Of a stretch of DNA of 64,000 bases, positions 1-7,447 are shown one piece after another; the stretch's first letter is position 1, and each line of letters opens with the position of its first letter. Both the position numbers and the translations under genes were made by a program. Source of the DNA: Actinomycetes bacterium (lineage in GTDB: Bacteria > Actinomycetota > Thermoleophilia > RBG-16-64-13); assembly GCA_024637035.1 (NCBI GenBank), contig JAGXFW010000023.1, positions 124,001-188,000 of the forward strand. The letters are read 5' to 3'. The notes under the pieces were generated by a model. That model ran no database searches, was not told where the DNA came from, and saw nothing but the letters and a program-made list of their open reading frames with translations.

Positions 1-475
1 GAAGATAACTCTCGAACGCGTCACGAGCGGCTTCCTTGAAAGCCTTGGGGCTCGTTTCGGTGGGTATCCATCCGGCGTGTTCGAAGACGAGCGGTAGGCC
101 CCTAGGTCCCTCCCACGCGGCGAAAGCAAGACCACGCCACGCCAGCGGCTCCCTGGCCGCGAAGTGTGGGTACCTGTGCCACGTTCCGAGTAGCCGCAAG
201 GCTTGCTCGTATATCCATTCTTCGTCCAAGTGCCAGCAGTCGCCCCACGCTTTGAGCGTGGTTATTAGCTCGTCGGGGAATGCGAGCAACCAGTGCGGGC
301 GGGGCCGGGGTCTCAATTCCGCGGAGTTGGTGGCTTCAAACACCGGAAGGACGTCGTCTCGCAATGACCGCAGTACCTCGGGTGCCAGTTCTGCGACGGT
401 AATGAGGAACTCGTCCCGCGCCAAGGCTCGGGGCACGTTCTCGCCGCTGTACTCCCCGAAGCCGAGGCGGGTCAT
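1..475 (-). CDS. Hypothetical protein, partial (runs off left edge)
   Basis: An open reading frame starts with ATG at 475 and stays open for 158 codons to the window edge. I do not recognise the family. The protein begins MTRLGFGEYSGENVPRALAR and is rich in Trp, Arg, Leu and acidic residues, with no signal peptide or membrane segment. The start lies one base after the integrase stop (477), so the two genes are probably translated from one message. Its place directly behind an integrase that abuts a tRNA makes it a likely cargo gene of the integrative element. The overlapping + strand frame at 36-662 reads as its antisense shadow. Function unknown. Confidence 0.6.
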   Translation of the reverse strand, partial: MTRLGFGEYSGENVPRALARDEFLITVAELAPEVLRSLRDDVLPVFEATNSAELRPRPRPHWLLAFPDELITTLKAWGDCWHLDEEWIYEQALRLLGTWHRYPHFAAREPLAWRGLAFAAWEGPRGLPLVFEHAGWIPTETSPKAFKEAARDAFESYL

Positions 476-476
476 G

Positions 477-1736
477 CTACCGCTTCCCGCGTTGCGACTT
501 GCCGATCGGCACCACGGTCCCCGGTGGTGCGGCATTCATGGCGGCGGCTATCTGTGTGGCTATCACGTCGGCGGCGGCGCGTTGTGGCGAGTCTCCAAGG
601 TGCGAGTACCTACTCGTGGTGCTCGCCTGCCGGTGTCCGAGCAGGCCCCCTACCACCTGTAAGCCGATGCCAGCGGCGGCTCCGGTACTCGCGAACGAAT
701 GCCGCAGGGTGTGCAAGGTCACGTCGGACAGGTCCACGTCCGGCAGGTCCTTCGCCTTCTTGCTCGCGCGGTTGCGGATTAGGTACCAACTCTTCGCCGG
801 GTTGCTTAGGTGCGTCCACTCTCCGGCGGCGTTGCGACGCCTGCCGGTAATCACCCAAGGAGAGCCTTCTTCACGCGGCGCGCGCCGGAGCAGTTCCACG
901 GCCACGCTAGAGAGCACCACGTGCCGTTGTCCCACCTTCGAGTCATCCAAGTACAGCAAACCGTTTTCAAGGTCTACGCGCTCCCACGTGGCGGCGAGCC
1001 ATTCGCCGGAGCGGCACCCGGTGGTCAGCAGGAGCCACACGAAGAGCGCGTAGAATCGCGTGATCTTCTCTTCGGCTTCAAGCTCCGAGACGGCGCGACC
1101 GATCCGCGAGACTTCCACAGCGGACAGGTAGCGCTCCCGCTTGCGCTCCGGGTACTTCTTGACGTGCCGCGCCGGGTTTGTGCCTTCGGCCCGCCACCCG
1201 TACACTTCCGCTTCGGTCAGCAGCTTCGAGACGACAGCTAGAAGCTTGTTCGCCTGTGCCGGGTGCGCGGACTGATCGCCGTGGAGCTTCGCCAGGTCAG
1301 CGCGTGACACGTCGGCTACCTTCTTCGTACCGAGCTTCTTCACCACGAAGTCGTCAAGCACCCGCAGGTACTCGCGGCGCGTGGCAGGCTTCAGGCGGCG
1401 CTCTATGTGCTCACGCTTGAAGCGCTCTACCAGGTCTTTGACGGTCGGCGCTTCGCGCTGTGCGGCCTTTTCGGTTGCCGGGTCCGCACCCTTTACAACG
1501 GCCGCGAGCGTCTCGCGTGCGAAGTGCCGTGCTTCTTCGGTGGTGAGCGTCCCGGCCTTAGCGAGCGTCAGTCTGCGGCTCCGGCCACCCGCATCCCGGT
1601 ACTGAACAACGTAGGACTTCGCACCGGTCTTCGTTATCCGCAGGCCAAACCCGCTCAGGTCTTCATCCCACAGCAATACGTCCCGCGCCGGGTCTGGCTT
1701 CGCTGCATCCACTGTACGTTTCGTCAGTCGCGCCAC
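477..1736 (-). CDS. int: Tyrosine site-specific integrase of a tRNA-targeting element
   Basis: This 419-residue protein catalyses site-specific strand exchange between a mobile element and the chromosome. Residues 1-90 look like the arm-type DNA-binding domain (DUF4102-like) of phage and island integrases. Residues 95-195 form the SAM-like core-binding domain, and 200-390 the catalytic domain. All expected catalytic residues are visible: R242 (TTGCRSGEW), K267 (DDSKVGQRH), H342 and R345 (LHTLRHSF), H368 (GLLGHRQ) and the nucleophile Y377 (TTSRYSHL). The gene reads away from tRNA-Thr, whose 3' end lies 264 bases upstream, the usual geometry for an element integrated at a tRNA 3' end. Full length with intact residues, so probably active. 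Confidence 0.93.
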   Translation of the reverse strand: MARLTKRTVDAAKPDPARDVLLWDEDLSGFGLRITKTGAKSYVVQYRDAGGRSRRLTLAKAGTLTTEEARHFARETLAAVVKGADPATEKAAQREAPTVKDLVERFKREHIERRLKPATRREYLRVLDDFVVKKLGTKKVADVSRADLAKLHGDQSAHPAQANKLLAVVSKLLTEAEVYGWRAEGTNPARHVKKYPERKRERYLSAVEVSRIGRAVSELEAEEKITRFYALFVWLLLTTGCRSGEWLAATWERVDLENGLLYLDDSKVGQRHVVLSSVAVELLRRAPREEGSPWVITGRRRNAAGEWTHLSNPAKSWYLIRNRASKKAKDLPDVDLSDVTLHTLRHSFASTGAAAGIGLQVVGGLLGHRQASTTSRYSHLGDSPQRAAADVIATQIAAAMNAAPPGTVVPIGKSQRGKR

Positions 1737-1790
1737 TTCCGTTCTCCCGACTCACCGGTTTCCCGCTGCTAGAGCGGCTTTGCGGCCTTT

Positions 1791-1902
1791 TCTGCTTACG
1801 TAGTGCTTACGTGGCGTCGAAGACCGGCCGATTCCGGCCACCGGGACGGAGCCACCTTCGGCCACCGTCGCGGCCCATCCCGTGTAAGCACCACGTAAGC
1901 AG
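1791..1902. repeat. Inverted pair of doubled TGCTTACG repeats upstream of int
   Basis: Positions 1791-1812 hold two copies of TGCTTACG (starting at 1793 and 1804) exactly 11 bases, one helical turn, apart. Positions 1881-1902 hold the same motif pair in inverted orientation, about 19 of 22 bases matching. The pairs lie between the integrase start (1736) and its predicted promoter (1919-1948). Short paired repeats on both arms beside a tRNA-borne attachment site are typical of arm-type integrase sites, which would also let Int repress its own gene. That role is inferred. Confidence 0.55.
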
Positions 1903-1918
1903 CGTGACGGTGAAACCC

Positions 1919-1948
1919 AGTATATACGGGTAAAACAGGGTGGCGCAA
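1919..1948 (-). promoter_or_regulatory. Predicted promoter of the integrase gene
   Basis: On the - strand a -35 element TTGCGC (1943-1948) is followed by an 18-base spacer and -10 TATACT (1919-1924), giving a start site near 1912. The inverted repeats at 1881-1902 would lie just inside the transcript. No other comparable promoter is seen between the tRNA and int. Confidence 0.5.
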
Positions 1949-1999
1949 GGGGAAGACAGAAGGTTAGGGAAAGGTGCCGATTAGCGGCAGAAAGTGAAA

Positions 2000-2071
2000 G
2001 CCGACGTGGGGAGTCGAACCCCAGACCTGCTCATTACGAGTGAGCTGCTCTACCAACTGAGCTACGTCGGC
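2000..2071 (-). tRNA. tRNA-Thr (anticodon CGU)
   Basis: A complete cloverleaf of 72 bases without encoded CCA. The acceptor stem GCCGACG pairs with CGTCGGC. The D arm is GCTC/GAGC. The anticodon stem GCTCA/TGAGC carries loop CTCGTAA with anticodon CGT at positions 34-36, which specifies threonine (ACG codon). The T stem TGGGG/CCCCA carries TTCGACT. Its 3' end (2000) faces the integrase gene, so the 3' half of this tRNA is the probable attachment core of the element to the left. Confidence 0.95.
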
Positions 2072-2138
2072 CCGGTGTGGCCCCGGTAGGACCTTCGCTA
2101 CGCGCGGGGAGCCCGGGAGGGCACCGCCGCGGGGCCAT

Positions 2139-2167
2139 AGTTTAGTGTCTCGCGGCGGGGTTGGCAA
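2139..2167 (-). promoter_or_regulatory. Predicted promoter of tRNA-Thr
   Basis: On the - strand, -35 TTGCCA (2162-2167), a 17-base spacer and -10 TAAACT (2139-2144) lie about 65 bases upstream of the mature tRNA 5' end. Spacing is ideal for a sigma-70-type promoter. Confidence 0.55.
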
Positions 2168-2216
2168 GGCGCCGCCGGGAGCAGCAAGGGGCGGCAGGGG
2201 GTCGCCGCCCCACCGC

Positions 2217-3203
2217 TCACCAGATCGCCACGACCAGCAGGACGCCGATCACAAGGGACAGGTTGCCGTACGCCAAGAGAACGAAGGCACGGACCGGGCG
2301 GGGCATGGCCGCCGCCTGGCCGCTGAGAGCCGGAAACGCCTCGAAGACCTCAGGGCCGTGCGGCGCTCCACCCAGCGAGGCCGTGAGGTCCTGGTAGGCA
2401 TCGTGACGCCGGGCGTGACGTCCGCCCTTCCAGAGACGGCTCTCGCTGAGGTCGTAAACCCGTCCGTCGTACTCCACGGTCACTCGACCGGCGGCACGAT
2501 GACTCACGTGGTCGACGGCACTGGTATCGGCACGTTCCGCCAAGCGACGCAGACGGGGACTCACCACGAACGTGGCGAGGGACGCCACCGAAACCAATAT
2601 GAGGAACAAGACGATCTTCGTCAGTAGAAGCCATCCCCATCGACCTTCGGTGAGGGTGGCGAGCGAGGGGATGATGTTCAGGGTGAGCAGCACGCCTGAC
2701 AGGCCGAGCGTGCCGATGGCGGGCCAAGCGAGGCGCAGGTAGCCGCGCGGTATGCCCTGCCCCGCCACCTGCGGAGTCTGCACGACGTGCACGAAGATGA
2801 TGGCGCCGAGCCACGTGGTCATGGCCACGAGATGCGCCCAGATGAGAAGATCGTGCAGCCAGTCGGGCAGCTGGATGAACGGGCCGCCCGAACCACCCTC
2901 GCCCGAACCACCCTCGCCCGCAGACCCACTCGAACCGCCCGAGGTGCCTCCGTTACCGGCGTCGGTGCTCACCGTGGTGCCGCCGGAGGACGATCCATCG
3001 TCGGGGCCCGGAGTCGCGCCGTCGCCCTCCGCAGGCAACACGAATCCGGCCGCTCGGAACGCCGCGCCCTCAGCGGTAAGCTCGCCCCCGATGGTCACGT
3101 GGCAGTAGGCGCATGGTCTGCCGGTCTGCGACGCGTAGTCGGTGGTAGCGAACGCGGCCGTCGGTGCGAGCAGCGCGCCGGCGACGAGTGCGATCGCGAA
3201 CAT
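2217..3203 (-). CDS. Membrane fusion: cytochrome c motif, CopD-like domain, cytochrome b5-like domain
   Basis: Probably an exported, membrane-bound redox protein. Residues 1-19 are a signal sequence. CAYCH (C31, C34, H35) is a covalent heme c motif near the mature N-terminus. Residues 60-107 are a Gly/Ser-rich linker. Residues 116-213 contain three hydrophobic segments resembling the CopD family. Residues 240-292 (VTVEYDGRVYDLSESRLWKG) match the small cytochrome b5-like heme/steroid-binding family, with H267 and H282 as candidate ligands, and 303-327 is a final membrane segment. Two potential heme domains flank a membrane core, suggesting electron transfer across or along the membrane; no substrate can be named. 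I give the ATG at 3203, but a CTG at 3224 has the better ribosome-binding site (see the 3224-3238 entry). Confidence 0.75.
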   Translation of the reverse strand: MFAIALVAGALLAPTAAFATTDYASQTGRPCAYCHVTIGGELTAEGAAFRAAGFVLPAEGDGATPGPDDGSSSGGTTVSTDAGNGGTSGGSSGSAGEGGSGEGGSGGPFIQLPDWLHDLLIWAHLVAMTTWLGAIIFVHVVQTPQVAGQGIPRGYLRLAWPAIGTLGLSGVLLTLNIIPSLATLTEGRWGWLLLTKIVLFLILVSVASLATFVVSPRLRRLAERADTSAVDHVSHRAAGRVTVEYDGRVYDLSESRLWKGGRHARRHDAYQDLTASLGGAPHGPEVFEAFPALSGQAAAMPRPVRAFVLLAYGNLSLVIGVLLVVAIW

Positions 3204-3223
3204 CAGCGACTTCGGGAGCCCCA

Positions 3224-3238
3224 GAGCTAGCCCTCCTT
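3224..3238 (-). promoter_or_regulatory. Shine-Dalgarno favouring a CTG start for the cytochrome fusion
   Basis: A perfect AAGGAGG (3232-3238), inside the end of ricT, lies 7 bases before an in-frame CTG at 3224. It is 28 bases before the ATG at 3203, which has no near ribosome-binding site. Starting at CTG adds seven residues including a Lys, giving the signal peptide the positively charged n-region that the ATG version lacks. A CTG start is therefore plausible but unproven. Confidence 0.45.
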
Positions 3239-4561
3239 GGGACCCGTTCCGCCTGAGGGCTTCCGCGGCCCTCGACTGCGGCGCCTCGAGCGGCCGGAGC
3301 CGGACGACTGCTTCCCTGATGCGGCGTCGCCGGAACCCGCGGCGCCTGTTTGGCCCTTGTCCTGGACAGCGGGAGTCGAGCCCCCGCCGGATTCGCTTGA
3401 CGCGCCCCCCGACTTGCCGGCCGGGGCCGCGCCCGAGCGCGATCCCCGCCGCCGCCCGCGGGACCTGCCGCCCCGGCGCCGAGAACTGTCACCGTCGCCA
3501 GACTCGGCGGCGGCCTTATCGCCATCCTGGGTGGCTGCGGGTGACGCGCTCCCGCCAGAGGGTGGGGCCGCGGTGCTGGTGGCGGCGGGCTCCCCGCTGC
3601 TCTCGCCCCCGGTGCCAGGTTCCACGGGAGCACGGCCGGGGCCGAGCGGAGAGATCCCCACCTCACCCATGCCCGAATCCGCTGGATAGGCTTGCTGCTG
3701 CGTGGGAAGAGCCGTCCCGATCGGGATGTCCTCCTCACCTTCCCGGGGCGCGGCGCAGGGCTGCCCGCCGCAGGCGCAGCGCGAGATGGGCGCGTCGAAC
3801 GTGCCGCCCTCATCAAGGCGCACGGTAAGGGATTCTCGGGTGACCTGGAAACCCACGACCGTGCCCTCGCCGCAGTCGGTGAGCACTCGCGTGCCCCGGT
3901 TGGGAGCTTCCCGGCGGAACGACACGTACTGCTCGTGCTCGTACTTGAGGCAGCACATCAGGCGACCGCACAGGCCCGAGATCTTCATGGGGTTGAGGGG
4001 TAGGCCCTGCTCCTTGGCCATGCGGATGGAGACCGGGTCCTGGTCGCCCTGGAAGGTCGCGCAGCAGAGGTGACGGCCGCAGGGGCCAAGGCCCCCGATG
4101 ATGCGGGCTTCCTCGCGCGCACCGATCTGTCTGAGTTCGATGCGCATCTTGAGCACCTTGGCCAAGTCGGAGACGAGGGCACGGAAGTCCACCCGTTCTT
4201 CCGAGTAGAAGCTGAAGGTGACCTTGCCCCCTCCGAACGTGATCTCGGCGTCGACCAACTTCATGTTGAGGTTGTGCTCGGCGATCATCTTGCGACAGGC
4301 CCTCATCGCTTCTTCGCGCAGAGTGCGGTTCGCCACGACCGCCTCGAGATCGTCGGGCGACGCCTTCCGTACGACGCGCTTGAGAGGCGCCGGAAGGTCT
4401 CCGTCGGGGATCTCGTGAGGTGGATCGACCACCTCGCCGATCTCGGTGCCGCGCATGGTCTGCACCACCACCTGCTCCCCGCGGGCGAGTTCGGTGGAGG
4501 CCGGGTCGAAATAGTAGACCTTGCCACCATTCTGAAACACGATACCGACTACGTCGGCCAT
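3227..4561 (-). CDS. ricT: PSP1-domain protein RicT (YaaT) with long Arg/Gly-rich tail
   Basis: A 444-residue cytosolic PSP1-domain protein. In Bacillus, RicT works with RicA and RicF as an iron-sulfur complex that helps RNase Y process mRNA and affects sporulation and competence. The six conserved cysteines are present: C161, C166 and C167 in GPCGRHLCCATF, and C198, C203 and C204 in GLCGRLMCCLKYEH. After about residue 275 the protein becomes a low-complexity tail rich in Gly, Ser, Pro and RRR/RGR motifs, possibly RNA-binding and longer than usual. The start is ATG 4561, overlapping the holB stop in TAATG, with GGGAGG upstream; a longer frame to 4609 would invade holB. The holB-ricT order is conserved in Gram-positives. 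RicA and RicF are not in the window. Confidence 0.9.
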   Translation of the reverse strand: MADVVGIVFQNGGKVYYFDPASTELARGEQVVVQTMRGTEIGEVVDPPHEIPDGDLPAPLKRVVRKASPDDLEAVVANRTLREEAMRACRKMIAEHNLNMKLVDAEITFGGGKVTFSFYSEERVDFRALVSDLAKVLKMRIELRQIGAREEARIIGGLGPCGRHLCCATFQGDQDPVSIRMAKEQGLPLNPMKISGLCGRLMCCLKYEHEQYVSFRREAPNRGTRVLTDCGEGTVVGFQVTRESLTVRLDEGGTFDAPISRCACGGQPCAAPREGEEDIPIGTALPTQQQAYPADSGMGEVGISPLGPGRAPVEPGTGGESSGEPAATSTAAPPSGGSASPAATQDGDKAAAESGDGDSSRRRGGRSRGRRRGSRSGAAPAGKSGGASSESGGGSTPAVQDKGQTGAAGSGDAASGKQSSGSGRSRRRSRGPRKPSGGTGPKEG

Positions 4562-5679
4562 TATTGGAAGGCCTCCCTGATGGAGAAGAGCATCTCTTCG
4601 AGTGCGCAACGCGCATCGACATTATATCTGAATCGCTCGCTGGTCCTTCCCACGGCCGACACGGCATCCAAGTAGCGATCCACCATGCCCGGGAACGACT
4701 GACCGCGCAACTCGAACAGGAAGTCGTAGTTCAGCACCGCGTCCTCTGCACCCACTGCGGATGCCACCAGATCGCGGTACCAGTGGGAGAAGGTGCCGAG
4801 CACCTCCTCCATGCCCCCGGTGACCGCACGACGCCGCTCCCGTTTCACCCTCTGCTCGTGTTGCTTCTCGAGTCTCGACCTCGTGCGGGCGTCGCCCGCC
4901 CACTGAAGCCGGTCGGCCTTCTCCGCCTCCAGAACCGCGGCTCGAGCGTCGGCGCGGCCCTCTACCGAGGCGAGGATCTCCTCGAGCATATTCTGAGCGT
5001 CGAGCGGCCCGGTAGTCGCGGCAGTCCGCGCCCAACCCAAGAGGCGCTCACGATGAGCGCGAGTACCGGCGTCGGTGGCCAGTTCTCGCGCGTAGGCCAG
5101 CCGACCCTGAGCCACCCGGGCATAGGCCACAGCCTCCACGTCGCTGCACCCATGGACGCTCCGCAGATGGTCGGCCAGCAAGGATGTCGCCACCCGCTGG
5201 AACGGTACTTTCTGGCAGCGGCTGACGATGGTGGGCGGCAGCAGCTCAGGCGAAGCAGACACCAGGATGAAGTGGGAGTGACCGGGCGGCTCCTCGAGTG
5301 TCTTGAGGAACGCGTTGGCCGCCTCGCGATTCATGTCCTCGGCGTCGAGTAACACGTAGACACGAGCCCGAGCTTCGAAAGGCCGCAGGACCACGTCCTT
5401 GTTGATGGCCCTGATCTGCTCGATGGTGATGAAGGCGCCTTCCGCGCTCACGATCTCGACGTCGGGATGCAGGCCGAGCCTGACACGCCGGCAGGTGTCG
5501 CACGCCGCGCAGCCACCTTTGGCGCAAATCAGCCCACCGGCGAAGGCGATGGCGGCTTCACTCTTGCCTACTCCATCCGGGCCCGTCAGCAGATACGCGT
5601 GCGAGGCGCCCGTCGCGAGCGCCTGCCTGAGCACGGTGAGGGCGAGTTCCTGCCCGAGGATGTCGGCGAAGAGCGGCAC
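4561..5679 (-). CDS. holB: DNA polymerase III delta' subunit
   Basis: This 372-residue clamp-loader subunit helps load the sliding clamp during replication. The AAA+ domain has Walker A GPDGVGKS (33-40), a zinc module with C52, C57, C60 and C63, and the SRC motif (S153-R154-C155) that supplies an arginine finger to the neighbouring ATPase. The intact P-loop fits the Gram-positive form. Residues 165-372 form the collar part. It lies between tmk and ricT, the classical replication-linked tmk-holB-ricT order, and its stop codon overlaps the ricT start. Confidence 0.92.
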   Translation of the reverse strand: MPLFADILGQELALTVLRQALATGASHAYLLTGPDGVGKSEAAIAFAGGLICAKGGCAACDTCRRVRLGLHPDVEIVSAEGAFITIEQIRAINKDVVLRPFEARARVYVLLDAEDMNREAANAFLKTLEEPPGHSHFILVSASPELLPPTIVSRCQKVPFQRVATSLLADHLRSVHGCSDVEAVAYARVAQGRLAYARELATDAGTRAHRERLLGWARTAATTGPLDAQNMLEEILASVEGRADARAAVLEAEKADRLQWAGDARTRSRLEKQHEQRVKRERRRAVTGGMEEVLGTFSHWYRDLVASAVGAEDAVLNYDFLFELRGQSFPGMVDRYLDAVSAVGRTSERFRYNVDARCALEEMLFSIREAFQ

Positions 5680-5717
5680 GCCTCACAGTGTAGCAGGGGG
5701 TGCTGGACCGCCGAGGG

Positions 5718-6359
5718 CTACTGGACCGGAAGAAGCCCCAGATCCTCTTCGACCACCGCGCGGAGGCGCCCTTGCACATCGTCGATGGAACCCGCCGAGT
5801 CGATCAGGCGGATGCGGTGACGGTGGTCCGACGCGAGGCGTCGGTAGCCCTCGGCGGCGCGCTCGAAGAACGAGGTCTCCTCCGACTCCAGCCGGTCGGA
5901 AACGCCGGCGACACGACCCGCGCGCTGTTGCTCATCGACCACCAAGACCAGAGTGAGGTCGGGGAAGAGACACTCGGTGGCCCAGATGTTCAGGGTGAGC
6001 ACGTCTTCCACCTGCAGCCCTCGACCATACGCCTGGTAGGCCAGCGACGAATCGAGGTAACGGTCGCACAAGACGATGCGACCCTCGTCGAGCGCCGGCT
6101 TGATCACCGTCTCCACGAGTTGGGCGCGGGCGGCGCTGTAGAGCAGGGCCTCCGCCCGGGATGTCATGCCATGCTGTGCCGGATCGAGCAGGATGGTCCT
6201 CACGGCCTCCCCGAGCCCGGTGCCGCCGGGCTCGCGGGTGGTGATCACGTCGTGGCCGCGGTCCCGCAGGGCGTCGGCCAGCAGTTCCATCTGGGTGCTC
6301 TTCCCCGAGCCGTCGAGCCCCTCGAACGTGATGAAGACACCACGGGCACCGCTGCCCAT
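5718..6359 (-). CDS. tmk: dTMP kinase
   Basis: Phosphorylates dTMP to dTDP for dTTP synthesis. The P-loop is at residues 14-22 (GLDGSGKST), followed by TREPGGT, which binds the nucleotide monophosphate, and the CDRYLDSSLAYQ motif. At 213 residues from ATG 6359 it has the normal family length. The same frame can be extended upstream to a TTG at 6461, but that version adds 34 non-conserved residues and overlaps the upstream gene's stop, so I prefer 6359 although its ribosome-binding site is weak. Followed after 38 bases by holB. Confidence 0.92.
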   Translation of the reverse strand: MGSGARGVFITFEGLDGSGKSTQMELLADALRDRGHDVITTREPGGTGLGEAVRTILLDPAQHGMTSRAEALLYSAARAQLVETVIKPALDEGRIVLCDRYLDSSLAYQAYGRGLQVEDVLTLNIWATECLFPDLTLVLVVDEQQRAGRVAGVSDRLESEETSFFERAAEGYRRLASDHRHRIRLIDSAGSIDDVQGRLRAVVEEDLGLLPVQ

Positions 6360-6453
6360 GCCTGCGAGGGCGTTCTCATCGAGGGTGGCGTCGTCGGGGG
6401 GTGGGGTCCACGACCGGGTTGGCCGGCACCCAGGGTCACCCCCCTGTTGCGGA

Positions 6454-7329
6454 TCAACCAAAGATGGCTTCCCAGACCCGCTGGAACAGCGACTTGATGC
6501 TCCCCCAGATACCCGCGGCTTCTTCGTTTGAGATGCCGATGCGGTCCTGGAAGTCCTTGAGTTGACCCTGGATCTTGCCCAGATCGAGATCGAGCTTCTG
6601 GATGTCGGCCAGTACCTTCGCGAGTCGATCGATCTGCTGGTCGTTCAGATTGATGTTGAGTTCCAGAGCGATGCGGACGAGCACTTCGCGGATAGCGGTC
6701 TCATCGTCGAGGCCGCGACTGACGATCTCTTCCTTCGCCCGCTTCACCAGTTCGGCGATCGCGTCGGGGTCACCGACCTCCTCACCGATGTCGGCCGTGT
6801 CGACGAGTTCTTCGGTAGCCGCTTCCTTGGCTGCTTCAGGTATCGGTTCGCCCGTGGCCTCCTCGAAGGCCTTGAATACCCCGGTGAGGGCAGCCGTACC
6901 GGAAACGCCGAAAGGCGCCGCGGCGAAGACATCGGCATCGGAGATGCCGGCGGTCACAAGAGCGTTCGCGTACGTCTGCTCGGTGACGTAGGTGATGTTC
7001 TTGGTCTGTACGGCGATGCCTGACCCGTCATCCTTCAGCCGCACGTAGACGCTCGAGATGGATCGCGACCCTATCTTGGAGTCGGGCACCAGGCCCTGCA
7101 AGTAGCTGCGCTCCTCGTCGATGGTCACCTGGAGCACGGTGATGTCGTCTTCGTTCACGCCGAACAGGTCGAGCATCTCCTGACGCTGAGAGCTGGTCAG
7201 GTCGCCACCGAGGGTGACCACCTCGGTCTCCGCCGCGGCCGCAGGCGACGCCAGCATCAACAGAGCCAGCATCGCAAACGCCACTGCGGTGAATAGAGCG
7301 GTCCCAGCGGGCCGGTGTGTGTGTTTCAT
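6454..7329 (-). CDS. Exported DUF1002 (YpuA-like) protein
   Basis: A 291-residue protein with an N-terminal signal segment (Lys/His/Arg-containing start, then a hydrophobic run ending in ASPAAAAE near residue 34). The rest resembles the DUF1002 family of secreted proteins typified by Bacillus YpuA, whose biochemical function is unknown. The C-terminal half is acidic and helical, with repeated leucines. ATG 7329 is chosen because AGGAGG lies 7 bases upstream; the frame can extend to 7350 without such a site. No partner is evident; tmk follows on the same strand. Confidence 0.75.
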   Translation of the reverse strand: MKHTHRPAGTALFTAVAFAMLALLMLASPAAAAETEVVTLGGDLTSSQRQEMLDLFGVNEDDITVLQVTIDEERSYLQGLVPDSKIGSRSISSVYVRLKDDGSGIAVQTKNITYVTEQTYANALVTAGISDADVFAAAPFGVSGTAALTGVFKAFEEATGEPIPEAAKEAATEELVDTADIGEEVGDPDAIAELVKRAKEEIVSRGLDDETAIREVLVRIALELNINLNDQQIDRLAKVLADIQKLDLDLGKIQGQLKDFQDRIGISNEEAAGIWGSIKSLFQRVWEAIFG

Positions 7330-7447
7330 GTCGCAACCTCCTGATCGCACGCCTCGTGGGAGCGCATCTCGCTAGCCCAGGACGCAATGACTAGATCGTT
7401 CGACGGTCGGCGCGCCCTAGATGTTCCCCGCACGCACGTGGGTGGGA

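Noticed and set aside
36-662. A 208-codon open frame on the + strand
   Set aside because: It is antisense to the partial hypothetical gene and the integrase end, both of which have better coding character.
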